DNA of 64,000 bases, from assembly GCA_913060975.1 (NCBI GenBank), contig CAJXVC010000011.1, positions 62,001-126,000 on the forward strand, given 5' to 3'. Under the pieces are notes generated by a model. That model did no database searches. It was not told the origin of the DNA and saw only the letters and a program-made list of their open reading frames with translations. Every line of letters begins with the position of its first letter. Position 1 is the first letter of the stretch. A program made the translations under genes and the position numbers. The DNA is from an uncultured Gammaproteobacteria bacterium (lineage in GTDB: Bacteria; Pseudomonadota; Gammaproteobacteria; Pseudomonadales; Pseudohongiellaceae). Positions 1-8,886 of this stretch are shown here, piece by piece.

Positions 1-1239
1 AAGTACAACCGGATTAGGCGTGCCGACGGCATCGAGATGATTGAGCAGGGCGCTACGTTCATGGGGGTAGCCATCCCAAATATCCATGGGCCAGAGTTGC
101 TCGCCATCGGTGCTGACACTGCGTAATCCTGCCATCATGATCTGTTGTGCCATGACGTTCCATGTCGCATCGGCAGTCGCCAGATGCTGAAACAGCCAGT
201 CTCTCTGCGCTTCCCCAAGCAGTGTGCGATTACTGTCTTGATGCGCAGCACAACTGGGTTTGCGGCCATCGCCGCAGGCCTGATCGCTGCGATACTGACG
301 CGTATCCAATACACTCATTTCCATCAGATTGCCAAACCGCAGACGACGATGAATTGGCATGTTCGGACCTTGTCTGCCGACCGGCAAGCGAATAGGCATG
401 AATTCATAAAAGGCCTGATACGCAGCCATGCGACGCCGTAATAACTGCTCGGGTGTTTGATCGTCCTCGGCCATGCCGGCGGCATAATTATTGTCGACCT
501 CGTGATCATCCCAGGTCACGACCCAGGGTGCCGAGGCATGCGCAGCTTGTAAGTCGGGATCAGACTTGTAAGTGATGTAGCGATTACGGTAGTCGCCAAG
601 GCCAATAATCTCAGGCCCCTCGTGATGGCGAACCAATACTTCACCCCAGCTACTTTCATAAATATAGTCGCCCAAATGCACGATCAGATCGAACTCCTCT
701 TCAGCCATGTGTTGGTAGGCAGTGAAGAAGCCATGTTCATATTGTTGGCATGAAGCGAAAGCAAATCGGAATTCTTCCAGGTTCGCGCTGGCCGCTGGAG
801 CGGTTTTTGTGCGCCCGACCGGGCTGGTAACTCCGCCCACGCGCCAGCGATAGTAGTAAGTAGTATCAGGTGTGAGGCCGCGCAATTCAGCGTGCGTTGA
901 ATGCCCCAGTTCAGGAGTCGCAGCTATTTCTCCGGAGCGGACAATGCGGTTGAAGTTTGCCGAGTCAGAGACTTCGAATGCTGTGGCAATCACTGCTTCC
1001 TGCAGGCCGGCTTGTTGCAGCACGGAGTTAGCAAGGCGGGTCCACAGGACAACAGAATCGGGAGTAGGGTCACCGGAGGCTACGCCGAGAGTGAAGGGGT
1101 CAGCTGGTAGTGAGCTAATGCGTCGCGCTGCGCCATGGGACAAAGCGGGCAATCCGCCAAGAGCCATCGCGCTGGTTAATAGTGATCCATAGTGCAGACT
1201 CAACCTCAGAAATTCTCGGCGTGAGCGTAGTGTTGTCAT
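1..1239 (-). CDS. phoD: PhoD-family alkaline phosphatase, Tat-exported, 3' end outside window
   Basis: This frame is absent from the ORF track because it has no stop in the window; I read it by hand. It opens with ATG at 1239 and stays open for 413 codons to base 1. The N-terminus carries a twin-arginine signal (SRREFLRL), then a PhoD N-terminal domain (FTLGVASGDPTPDSVVLWTR) and the metallophosphatase core, with FASCQQYEHG, HLGDYIYE and VVTWDDHEVDNN. PhoD enzymes are secreted metal-dependent phosphomono/diesterases that release phosphate from organic esters. The gene is divergent from the pair at 1420-3392 and near a TonB receptor and another phosphatase, which suggests a phosphate-scavenging locus. 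About 100 C-terminal residues are probably missing because of the window edge. Confidence 0.93.
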   Translation of the reverse strand, partial: MTTLRSRREFLRLSLHYGSLLTSAMALGGLPALSHGAARRISSLPADPFTLGVASGDPTPDSVVLWTRLANSVLQQAGLQEAVIATAFEVSDSANFNRIVRSGEIAATPELGHSTHAELRGLTPDTTYYYRWRVGGVTSPVGRTKTAPAASANLEEFRFAFASCQQYEHGFFTAYQHMAEEEFDLIVHLGDYIYESSWGEVLVRHHEGPEIIGLGDYRNRYITYKSDPDLQAAHASAPWVVTWDDHEVDNNYAAGMAEDDQTPEQLLRRRMAAYQAFYEFMPIRLPVGRQGPNMPIHRRLRFGNLMEMSVLDTRQYRSDQACGDGRKPSCAAHQDSNRTLLGEAQRDWLFQHLATADATWNVMAQQIMMAGLRSVSTDGEQLWPMDIWDGYPHERSALLNHLDAVGTPNPVVL

Positions 1240-1317
1240 TCTTCAGTCCCCGAAATCGATTGTTGTTTTCGAGTCGACAGCCTAGCTACAAAATATTGCG
1301 CCAGCATGACTTGAGCG

Positions 1318-1403
1318 TGACAGTTGTAAGAATCGTAGATGAATTGACATCCAATATTCACAAGACTGTCAAAAAGCAGTGCTAGCCTGATAGTTCCTGA
1401 CAG
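1318..1403. promoter_or_regulatory. Cluster of TGACAG/CTGTCA half-sites between phoD and the divergent pair
   Basis: Five Pho-box-like half-sites lie here: TGACAG at 1318, TGACAT at 1345, CTGTCA at 1366, TGATAG at 1388 and TGACAG at 1398. The last two are 10 bp apart, while PhoB boxes are usually 11-bp direct repeats, so the match is imperfect. Position next to phoD makes PhoB control plausible but unproven. Confidence 0.22.
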
Positions 1404-1419
1404 TTACTTTCTTAACCCT

Positions 1420-2325
1420 ATGTTTTCCGATTCAAACAGAAGCTGGTTGGTTTACTGTCTATTTGTGATTGCCATACTTGCCCTGCTGGTACTGGTCACG
1501 GTGCTCCTGTCCCGAGTTGCAGTAAGCCCGGTTCAGTTAAGTGACTACAACTCCTATCGCTGTGAGGCAATAAGTCAGGCAACAGGCAAGGCAATAGACC
1601 AGAAGATAGATAGCTCAGGCAGAAACCAGGATAACGAATTCCATATTCTTACGCTGACACCAATCAGTGCGCGCAGGATTGCCGACGATTTGTGTGCGCG
1701 CAGCGAGCGATTCGGTATTAATGCGGTGAGAATTTCCTGGCATGCGCGCGGTCATCTCACGGCGCGCGACATCGTGGTTGGCAAGTACGACTTGTTCTGG
1801 AATCGTTTGCATCTTGTTGAAGGTATGGTGCCGACGCATCAAGATTATTACGCGAAGGTTTTCGATACGCCAACTTATCCATTGTATTGGGTTGCGGTTG
1901 ATAAAAAGCCAGTTGCCAATGAGCACTATTTCAATTCTCACAGAGTCGGCTTTCTGGATGATCCCCATAGCCAAACCATGTTTCTGCAACCCCATGACTG
2001 GTTACAGAAACATGGCATCAAATTGTTACCCGAAAATAGCCGGTTCTATTCTGACATAGCCAGTCTGGAGGAAGCGTTTCTTAGTCGTGAAATTGATGTC
2101 ATGAGTATGAGCGATACGATGATCGATTTGCTTGGCATCAAAAAAGCCTATCGCTTGTTGATCAACGACGCAGTGGAATCGGGTTCATGGTTTCTACATA
2201 CCCGGTGGAATGACCCCGGCTTGAGTTGTCTGGTCAATAATTTAATTGTCGAGCAGGAAAGTGCCTTTGACGTGTCACTGTATAAAAAGGTGAGAAAGTC
2301 GCCTGCATGTGATTACTCGCTATGA
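1420..2325 (+). CDS. Membrane-anchored solute-binding-like protein (family not recognised)
   Basis: A 301-residue protein with one N-terminal hydrophobic segment (about residues 9-31) and no obvious signal cleavage site, so the rest probably sits in the periplasm anchored to the inner membrane. The segment HRVGFLDDPHSQTMFLQP, then a GIKLLPE stretch and SLEEAFLSREIDVMSMSD, follows the rhythm of type-2 periplasmic binding proteins of the phosphate/phosphonate (PhnD-like) kind, but I do not recognise the family. Its stop overlaps the start of the next gene (ATGA), so the two are translationally coupled. Decayed DNA matching its last 60 codons lies at about 10.83-11.04 kb. I infer a ligand-sensing role with the downstream membrane protein; direct transport is less likely because no permease or ATPase is near. 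Confidence 0.75.
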   Translation: MFSDSNRSWLVYCLFVIAILALLVLVTVLLSRVAVSPVQLSDYNSYRCEAISQATGKAIDQKIDSSGRNQDNEFHILTLTPISARRIADDLCARSERFGINAVRISWHARGHLTARDIVVGKYDLFWNRLHLVEGMVPTHQDYYAKVFDTPTYPLYWVAVDKKPVANEHYFNSHRVGFLDDPHSQTMFLQPHDWLQKHGIKLLPENSRFYSDIASLEEAFLSREIDVMSMSDTMIDLLGIKKAYRLLINDAVESGSWFLHTRWNDPGLSCLVNNLIVEQESAFDVSLYKKVRKSPACDYSL

Positions 2326-3392
2326 TTAGCAAGGTGGGGGCGTTTACCCTGATTGTGCTGCTGTTGACAGGGGGCAGTAGTTATATCGCACTTGGTCTTG
2401 CCCACCGTTCGGCATTAAGCTCACTGGATGCCGAGCTCAATCAACAGTTACCTGCCAGAATAAGTCAGGCCGGGATTAACAGCTTTTCTGATCCGCAAGT
2501 CGAAGCAATGCTTATCAGTTCAATCAACGCGGATCTGGCTGACGTCGTCTATCAAAGCTCTATCGCTTACGATTGTCATTCACGCGTACTCGCATTGGAC
2601 GAGAGCGCCGTGGCACTGGCCAGCGCGACCGTTGCAGACGCCATTCTGAATGTACAGTGGCAGGATGGTGAGCTGATCCGCCGCGTGGATATTGGCGTGG
2701 ATTGCCAACCCGATACGGTGAATATAGTCAGTGGGCAATTCCTTGTTTCGTTCTTACTGTCATTCGTTCTGTTTTTCCTGCCAAGACCATTGCGCGGCAG
2801 TGCGCAGCGCCGTTGCGGGGCTCTTATGGGTGCTGGAGTCGATGCTGCTCGCTGTCAGGCATTATGCAGCGACCCGGCTCTGCTTGTGGTGCCTGAAGAG
2901 GGTTTGCCATGGGTGTCCCGGGCTATTGCTCTGGGTTACACGGACGCTGCTGCTTTTGCGGTTGGTAAAGCCGAAGATGTGTTGCAATTTGATGCCGCTC
3001 ACAGCCGAGTGACGATCCATGGTTTGCCCATCGATTTGCCGGCCACACCGTTTATCTATTATTTTTGGTACGCCTCATGCCGATTGCAACAGGCAGAAGG
3101 ATGGTTCACCAACCCTTCAATTCGTAAACCGGATACTGAAAACGCCCGGCAACTTATCGCTACCATGCGGAAGATGGGCGGGCATCAAAAAGCCATTAAC
3201 GATCTGTCAACCAAGGGACTGCGCGCCAAAATCCTCGATCAGAATCGCTCCAAGATCAAAGATGAAGTTGTCCGCGTATTGGGTGAGGATCTGGCACGGG
3301 CGTATCTTTTTGAAGGTGAGCGTGATGTGCGTACGGCTCGCTACCGCTATCGACTCAAGATTTCCCCACAGAAAATCCGCTTGAATTTCTGA
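2322..3392 (+). CDS. Two-TM membrane protein with possible winged-helix cytoplasmic domain
   Basis: A 356-residue protein. An N-terminal hydrophobic segment (about 5-28) is followed by a periplasmic stretch of about 110 residues, a second hydrophobic segment (FLVSFLLSFVLFFLP, about 143-157) and a long cytoplasmic part. The C-terminal region has a beta-like start (RVTIHGLPIDLPATPFIYYF), basic helices and an end (ARYRYRLKISPQKIRL) that resembles the wing of OmpR/ToxR-type DNA-binding domains; this is a visual inference, not a family match. It overlaps the preceding gene by 4 bases and is followed 155 bp later by a TonB receptor. A membrane-bound one-component regulator using its partner as sensor, like ToxR/ToxS in layout, is my working reading. 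Confidence 0.7.
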   Translation: MISKVGAFTLIVLLLTGGSSYIALGLAHRSALSSLDAELNQQLPARISQAGINSFSDPQVEAMLISSINADLADVVYQSSIAYDCHSRVLALDESAVALASATVADAILNVQWQDGELIRRVDIGVDCQPDTVNIVSGQFLVSFLLSFVLFFLPRPLRGSAQRRCGALMGAGVDAARCQALCSDPALLVVPEEGLPWVSRAIALGYTDAAAFAVGKAEDVLQFDAAHSRVTIHGLPIDLPATPFIYYFWYASCRLQQAEGWFTNPSIRKPDTENARQLIATMRKMGGHQKAINDLSTKGLRAKILDQNRSKIKDEVVRVLGEDLARAYLFEGERDVRTARYRYRLKISPQKIRLNF

Positions 3393-3449
3393 GGTTGATG
3401 CCTCTTGTTCGCTTCACATTACGCAGCAACAGGCGATTCAGGGATATCT

Positions 3450-3467
3450 TTTTCATTTAACTGTCAA
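3450..3467 (+). promoter_or_regulatory. Candidate Pho box upstream of TonB receptor
   Basis: TTTTCAT-TTAA-CTGTCAA matches the 7-4-7 layout of PhoB boxes, with the second half 6/7 and the first half 5/7 to CTGTCAT. It lies 80 bp before the receptor start. Only suggestive by itself; the neighbouring phosphatases raise its weight. Confidence 0.3.
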
Positions 3468-3547
3468 TTTGCCTCGCCACAATAGCCCCGATTAGAGCAG
3501 GCGCTTCAGAGCAGCCTGGCCAGAATTATCAATCGGAGGATAGTTGA

Positions 3548-6031
3548 ATGCCATTTCACAAAATCAAACCCTTGTCTGCAGCGATTGCGATGCTGACAGC
3601 GGCATCTTTGCCAGTACAGGCGCAGGAAGTCATCGAAGAGATTGTCGTTTCTGTTTCACCCATTCGCGATTCACAATTGGCTGCGTTACAGGCCAAACGC
3701 AATGCGTCCAATATGATGGACATAGTTGCCGCAGATACGATAGGCCGCTTTCCGGATCAAAATCTGGCTGACTCGCTTGGCCGTTTGCCAGGATTGGCAA
3801 TAGAGCGTGATCAGGGCCAGGCACGTTTCATCAATCTGCGCGGTGCACCATTTCGCTACACGTCGATAGCTTTTGATGGCATTGATGTACCGGGTGCCGA
3901 GAATGGCCGCATTCCGCGCTTCGATAGCTTTCCGTCGGTGATCACCAGTCGCGTCGAAGCGAACAAGGCAGTCTTACCAAGCATGCCCGGTGAGTCTATT
4001 GCCGGATACATCAACATCCACACCTACAACCCCTTTGATCAGGCTGGCTGGACCATGTCCGGTGACGTAGGCATGGGTGAGCAAGAGTTGGGTGATGGTG
4101 CGGTTGAAAAGGCTGGCCTGCGAACTTCCTGGTCCGGCGATGAATTCGGCTTCGTGTTGTTTGCTTCGCAGAACAGCCGCGAACAGATTACTGACAATCG
4201 CGAATACGATCTGGAAACCGATCTGGCGACCGGCTCACCCATCGTCAACGAATTGGACTTCCGCAGCTACAAGGTAAAGCGCGAAGATGAAGCTTATGGC
4301 GGCACACTGGAATGGCGTGGTACCGAGGTCGTGCAACGCTTGTTTGTATCAACACTGTACAGTGAATTCGCTGACTATGAAGAACGCAATCAATATGTGT
4401 TTGAAATGTCTGGGGATGTGGGTGCTGCCGGGTCAACACCCGGTACTGTAGTCACGCAACTTCTGGAATACGGTAAATACGATAATTCGACAGCAACCTC
4501 AACATTGGGTATGGACTTGCAAGCCGGCAAGTGGCTCGTCTCCGGTCGTTTCAACTACACTGAAACGGAACGCAGACAGTTCCTGCCAATTACCCGCGAC
4601 ATCGGTCTGGCCAGCACGACCTATGATGTCAGTGATATTGAAAACCCGATTGTTAATGTGTTCGGCCTCGGCACGCAGCAAGCCGCTGATCCTGCCGCGC
4701 TTGACTACTCGCTCGCGAATCTGGGCCTGATCATCAACGATAGCCTAGAAGCCAATGCCAACAAGTTCAAGCTGGATGCCGAGTCGGAGATGACCCTGTT
4801 TGGTCACGATGCGGTCGTGCAAGTTGGGTTTCAGGTTGATCAGCGCGAAGCCGATGGTTTCAGCACGCTGGGGATTGGTGCATCACCGCGAGTGGCGGGC
4901 ATCGATGTTAACGCGTTCAATACCGGTGAGCTCTGGCACGCCATGTCTACCAACTCAATCGGCGGCACTTACTTCAATAACATTGCCTTGCGTGAAGCCT
5001 GGGAGGCGTCCGCAGTCTGGTCTGTACCAGCACCGGCTGATGACGAACTTATACTGCTGGAAGAGGACATTACAGCGCTATACGCGATGTCCACGCTGGA
5101 CTACGACTGGGGCAATATTGTCCTTGGTCTGCGCGCCGAGCAAACCGATTACACCAGCCGCGGCACCAATAATGGAACACCAATCGCGGTGTCGGCAGAC
5201 TTCACCAACTACTTGCCCAGTGCACATTTTAATTTCGATCTGCAGGAAGATCTCAAATTACGCCTGTCCGCCTCGTCAGGCATCAGTCGGCCAACTTACA
5301 ATGAGTGGCGCGCCTCGGCATCGGTGGATGTCATCAATCAAACAGTGAGCGGTGGTAATCCGACGTTGGAACCAGAAGAAACTTACGGCGTCGATTCTTC
5401 GCTGGAATGGTACTTTGCGCCAGCCAGTCTTTTGTCAGCCGGCGCTTTCTATCGTCGTATCGACAATGTCATCTATGCCGATGAGAGTTTCATCGACGGC
5501 GGTGTCTATTTGCCCGCGGCCGCAGGCGAGGTGTGGACATACAACGGTACAGTGAATGGCAAGGATGGCGAATTCAGCGGTATCGAATTTAATTTCATTC
5601 ATGATGCGTCGGAATTTTTGCCCGAGCCATTCAATGGTTTCGGTGTGAGCGCCAACCTGACTCTTCTCGACTCTGAGTTCACCGGTATCGATGGCCGCAG
5701 TTATCAACTGCCGGGTACTTCCGACATGATCTACAACGCCTCGTTGTTCTATGAAAACTATGGTTTGTCGGCACGCATCAACTATCAGTATCGCGATGAA
5801 TGGATTAGCCCGATCGAAAGTCCTGATGAAGTCTGGGGCGAGCAGAAGCGCGTGGATTTCTCGATGTCCTATCAATTCCCCTGGGACATTAATGGCGGGG
5901 TCGCGTCGGCCTATCTCAATGCCAACAATCTCACTGATGAAGTGGACCTGCGCTATGCCGGTAATGGCACAGTCAATCAGCGAGAAAGTTATGGCCGTCG
6001 CTACTTGCTTGGGTTGCGTTTGAATTTCTAG
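3548..6031 (+). CDS. TonB-dependent outer-membrane receptor
   Basis: An 827-residue receptor with a signal peptide ending near PVQAQ, a plug domain containing DTIGRFPDQNLADSLGRLPG and the FINLRG motif, and a long beta-barrel ending in the aromatic LGLRLNF. The plug motifs place it with the TonB-Xanth-Caul type (TIGR01782-like) receptors, which import large organic substrates. Start ATG 3548 is set by GGAGG eight bases upstream. It sits between the membrane pair and a secreted phosphatase, with phoD nearby, so I infer uptake of an organophosphate or its breakdown product; the ligand cannot be read from sequence. Confidence 0.9.
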   Translation: MPFHKIKPLSAAIAMLTAASLPVQAQEVIEEIVVSVSPIRDSQLAALQAKRNASNMMDIVAADTIGRFPDQNLADSLGRLPGLAIERDQGQARFINLRGAPFRYTSIAFDGIDVPGAENGRIPRFDSFPSVITSRVEANKAVLPSMPGESIAGYINIHTYNPFDQAGWTMSGDVGMGEQELGDGAVEKAGLRTSWSGDEFGFVLFASQNSREQITDNREYDLETDLATGSPIVNELDFRSYKVKREDEAYGGTLEWRGTEVVQRLFVSTLYSEFADYEERNQYVFEMSGDVGAAGSTPGTVVTQLLEYGKYDNSTATSTLGMDLQAGKWLVSGRFNYTETERRQFLPITRDIGLASTTYDVSDIENPIVNVFGLGTQQAADPAALDYSLANLGLIINDSLEANANKFKLDAESEMTLFGHDAVVQVGFQVDQREADGFSTLGIGASPRVAGIDVNAFNTGELWHAMSTNSIGGTYFNNIALREAWEASAVWSVPAPADDELILLEEDITALYAMSTLDYDWGNIVLGLRAEQTDYTSRGTNNGTPIAVSADFTNYLPSAHFNFDLQEDLKLRLSASSGISRPTYNEWRASASVDVINQTVSGGNPTLEPEETYGVDSSLEWYFAPASLLSAGAFYRRIDNVIYADESFIDGGVYLPAAAGEVWTYNGTVNGKDGEFSGIEFNFIHDASEFLPEPFNGFGVSANLTLLDSEFTGIDGRSYQLPGTSDMIYNASLFYENYGLSARINYQYRDEWISPIESPDEVWGEQKRVDFSMSYQFPWDINGGVASAYLNANNLTDEVDLRYAGNGTVNQRESYGRRYLLGLRLNF

Positions 6032-6205
6032 GCAGTGCAGGAGTTGGGCGGCGGAATTTCTCGTCGCTCATCTCTTCCAGTATCTCTCAATTTATTTTCC
6101 ATATTCACTACAGAATTTCTCTATTAAAGAAGATTAAAAGCGTTGACCACAGTTGAGCCTTCTCGCTATCTCGCTGATTTTCTAACTTACTAACAGGACA
6201 TAACT

Positions 6206-7144
6206 ATGCGTATTATTAGCTTACTCTCCAGCAAACTTGCCGGCTTATTGATGGCCGCTGCTATCAGCAGCGCTGTACTGACTACGAACAGTTTGGCCAA
6301 CGAGTCAGTGCTGGCTGAAATTCTACTGGTCAATTCCTATGAGCGCTTACTGCCACTGGAAGGCGGCTCCAATTTTCGTGATATGGGAGGCTACGTAACT
6401 GTTGATGGCAAGCGCGTTAACAAGGGCCTGTTGTTTCGTTCCGGCGCCATGACTTCCCTCACGCAGAGCGATATCACTTATCTCGAGCAATTCGACTTTC
6501 AGACTATCGTGGATTTGCGATCTGCAGAAGAACTGGAGCTGTTTCCGAATCGCTGGGCAGTACAAGAAACAATTGATTACGTGAACGTGCATTACAGCAT
6601 CATGGACCTGATGGGTGAGGCGTTGAATATTTCTCCCGATGAGGAGAATCCTGAGCAAGCAGTCCTGAACAATATGGGAGAAAGTTATAAAGGCTTCCCC
6701 GCATTGTTGGAGCCGCAGTTCATTGCTTTATTTGACCGCTTGCTGGCTGCGGAAACACCGTTGGTGGTGAACTGCTCCGCTGGTCAGGATCGCACCGGTG
6801 TTGCTTCAGCATTGATATTGTCAGCGCTGGGCGTGCCACGTGAGACCATTTTACGTGACTATCATTTGTCCACTGAGCTGCGCCGCCCGGAACGCGAGCA
6901 AGGCGATGTCGACTTGCAGGCCGCTGCTGAGACCAATGCTTTTGCGGCAATGATGCTGAGTTTCTCGGATGGTGAGGAAGTGAGTGAGGCGAACCCCTTG
7001 TACACCGAAGATGGTACTTCATTCTTGCAGTTTACGTTTGATGATCTAGAGGCACGCTACGGGTCAGTATTGGCCTATCTCGATGCCGAGCTTGGCGTTG
7101 ATGCGGCCGATATTGCACGATTGCGTGAGCTCTATTTGGACTAG
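6206..7144 (+). CDS. Secreted CX5R tyrosine/dual-specificity-type phosphatase
   Basis: A 312-residue protein with an N-terminal signal peptide (AGLLMAAAISSAVLTTNSLA) and a Y_phosphatase3-type domain. The LPLEGGSNFRDMGGY opening, DLRSAEE and the catalytic loop NCSAGQDRTG (Cys-x5-Arg) are all present, as in IphP-like phosphatases that act on phosphoproteins and small phosphate esters. The enzyme should be periplasmic or secreted. It lies 174 bp after the TonB receptor, in the same direction, with no clear terminator between them. The pairing suggests the receptor and enzyme serve the same phosphorylated substrate. It is followed by a strong hairpin terminator shared with the convergent AraC gene. 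Confidence 0.88.
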   Translation: MRIISLLSSKLAGLLMAAAISSAVLTTNSLANESVLAEILLVNSYERLLPLEGGSNFRDMGGYVTVDGKRVNKGLLFRSGAMTSLTQSDITYLEQFDFQTIVDLRSAEELELFPNRWAVQETIDYVNVHYSIMDLMGEALNISPDEENPEQAVLNNMGESYKGFPALLEPQFIALFDRLLAAETPLVVNCSAGQDRTGVASALILSALGVPRETILRDYHLSTELRRPEREQGDVDLQAAAETNAFAAMMLSFSDGEEVSEANPLYTEDGTSFLQFTFDDLEARYGSVLAYLDAELGVDAADIARLRELYLD

Positions 7145-7173
7145 GGCTAAACGTTTTGCAAGTTTGATGCAGT

Positions 7174-7207
7174 AAGAAGCTAGCGGTATTCTGGCCGCTG
7201 GCTTCTT
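7174..7207. terminator. Bidirectional hairpin between convergent genes
   Basis: AAGAAGCTAGCGG and CCGCTGGCTTCTT form a 13-bp stem with one G-T pair and an 8-base loop, placed between the phosphatase stop and the stop of the convergent AraC-type gene. There is no long T-run, so it may work as a weak bidirectional terminator. Confidence 0.65.
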
Positions 7208-7217
7208 ATACGATTGA

Positions 7218-8189
7218 CTAACGCAACGCAGTAAACTTGCTGCGATATTCCATCGGGGTTAGTCCGGTAACTTTCCTGAACAGGTCGCGGAAGGCTTTCG
7301 TGTCCGAATAGCCCACGTCGTACATCACCTCATTCACCGTCTTGCGTGCCTTTTCCAGTGCAGTCTTCGCAGCTTCAATTTTGACTCGCTGAATGTATTC
7401 GATCACGGTATTGGAAGTCGCATTCTTGAAACGCCGTTCAAAGGTGCGCCGACCAATAGAAAAGCGCCCGGCCAGATCGTCAACGGTGATTCGTTCCTGA
7501 TAGTGTTGCTCAATAAAATCCTGAGCGCGCAAGACGTCTTCATCATCGTGATTTTTCTGGCCCTTGAACATGGAAAACGGCAGTTGGCTCTGTAGATCCA
7601 TGTCGAGTACGAAAAACTTCGAAGCGGTAATTGCCATTTCCCGGCTCGTATATTTTTCTACGAGATAGAGCAGTAGATTCCAGTGGGAGTTCGCACCCCC
7701 GCTGGAATAGATCCCTTGCTGGTCTGTGACGATTCGCCCATCGGTTAGCTCTACTTGGGGAAACATAGTGCGAAATTGGCTGGCGTAGAGCCAATGGGTT
7801 GAGCAATGGCGACCGTCGACCAGCCCGGTTGCGGCTAACAAGAAGGCGCCAATACAGAGACTTGCGACTTCGGCTCCTTGTTTGTATTGCTCTTTAATCC
7901 ACGGCAGGAATGCTGCATTCAATTCGATGGCTTCCGAGACATCGCCGCTAATGGCCGGGATGATGATCAGGTCGGTATGGCTTACTTCTGATATCAGCTT
8001 GTCAGGGTGCATACTCATGATGCCACCATCGAGACCGACGACCTTGTCCATGCCGACCAGTTGAACTTCGAAGAACGGCTCATGCCCGGCATCGCTGAAG
8101 AACATGTTCACCGCACTGAACAAGTAGCGTGGATTGACGATGGTGGCCGGAACTGCGGTTTCGGGAACCAGGATGCTGACTGTTTTCAT
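7218..8189 (-). CDS. GlxA-type transcriptional regulator (DJ-1/PfpI domain plus AraC HTH)
   Basis: A 323-residue two-domain regulator. The N-terminal half is a DJ-1/PfpI-like fold with the nucleophile-elbow sequence SLCIGAFLLAATG; the C-terminal half is an AraC HTH with FSIGRRTFERRFKN, VNEVMYDVGYSD and the closing FRKVTGLTPMEYR. The ORF track starts at a TTG (8222); I prefer the ATG at 8189 because the DJ-1 strand begins there (MKTVSILVPE), though neither site has a strong ribosome-binding site. It is divergent from the VOC/PhnB/DUF1428 cluster and may control it; its ligand is unknown. Confidence 0.87.
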   Translation of the reverse strand: MKTVSILVPETAVPATIVNPRYLFSAVNMFFSDAGHEPFFEVQLVGMDKVVGLDGGIMSMHPDKLISEVSHTDLIIIPAISGDVSEAIELNAAFLPWIKEQYKQGAEVASLCIGAFLLAATGLVDGRHCSTHWLYASQFRTMFPQVELTDGRIVTDQQGIYSSGGANSHWNLLLYLVEKYTSREMAITASKFFVLDMDLQSQLPFSMFKGQKNHDDEDVLRAQDFIEQHYQERITVDDLAGRFSIGRRTFERRFKNATSNTVIEYIQRVKIEAAKTALEKARKTVNEVMYDVGYSDTKAFRDLFRKVTGLTPMEYRSKFTALR

Positions 8190-8380
8190 GGCGCATAGCG
8201 TATTGCAAAAGCCTTGTCGCAATCAACCCGTGAGATTGTCGTTTTTACCCATTTCCACTGAGGCTATCAGGTCATATAGTGTTCTCCAGTGTTGGTGAAC
8301 CCCAATGCCGGTTAATCAGAGTGTCGGCCAAACTGGCTGGTCGATCTGCTCACTACCAAAAAAGAAAAACGGAGGAAAAT

Positions 8381-8785
8381 ATGAGTAGCAAGATATTCGT
8401 TAATCTGCCTGTTGCAGATCTCGCTAAGGCCAAGGTGTTTTATGAATCAATCGGGTTTGCTATCAATCCGCAGTTTACCGATGCGACAGCTGCCTGTGTT
8501 GTTATCAGTGAAGAAATCTATGCGATGCTTCTCACCCATGACAAATTCAAGCAATTCACCCCTCGTGAGATCGCAGACACCAACACTGTTAAAGAAGTAT
8601 TGATCGCCTTGTCGCGGGATAGCAGGGAAGCGGTTGATGACATAGCCAGCAAGGCGTTGGCCGCCGGCGGCAAGGACCACGTGCCAGCTCAGGATTATGG
8701 CTTCATGTATTCCCGCAGTATTGAGGATCCTGATGGTCATGTCTGGGAAATGATGTGGATGGATGAAAGCCAGATTCAGGAGTAA
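8381..8785 (+). CDS. VOC-family (glyoxalase/bleomycin-resistance-like) protein
   Basis: A 134-residue VOC-fold protein. The start is moved from the track's 8279 to the ATG at 8381 because GGAGG lies six bases before it and the family's typical opening (KIFVNLPVADLAKAKVFYESIGF) follows. The end carries the usual SIEDPDGHVWEMMWMD with a metal-ligand-like Glu. Proteins of this group are lactoylglutathione-lyase relatives of mostly unknown substrate. It opens a run of four small same-strand genes. Confidence 0.87.
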   Translation: MSSKIFVNLPVADLAKAKVFYESIGFAINPQFTDATAACVVISEEIYAMLLTHDKFKQFTPREIADTNTVKEVLIALSRDSREAVDDIASKALAAGGKDHVPAQDYGFMYSRSIEDPDGHVWEMMWMDESQIQE

Positions 8786-8886
8786 TGTCTGATCTGGACT
8801 TCACTTGGGCAGCAACTGAAAAGGTATAGATAAAAGCATAGGAAAAAAAGCCCAAGTATAAAGTTTAATATAGAGGAGTAGGGAAA

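Noticed and set aside
8279-8380. N-terminal extension of the VOC gene in the track
   Set aside because: The strong GGAGG before ATG 8381 and the domain start there make the extension unlikely.
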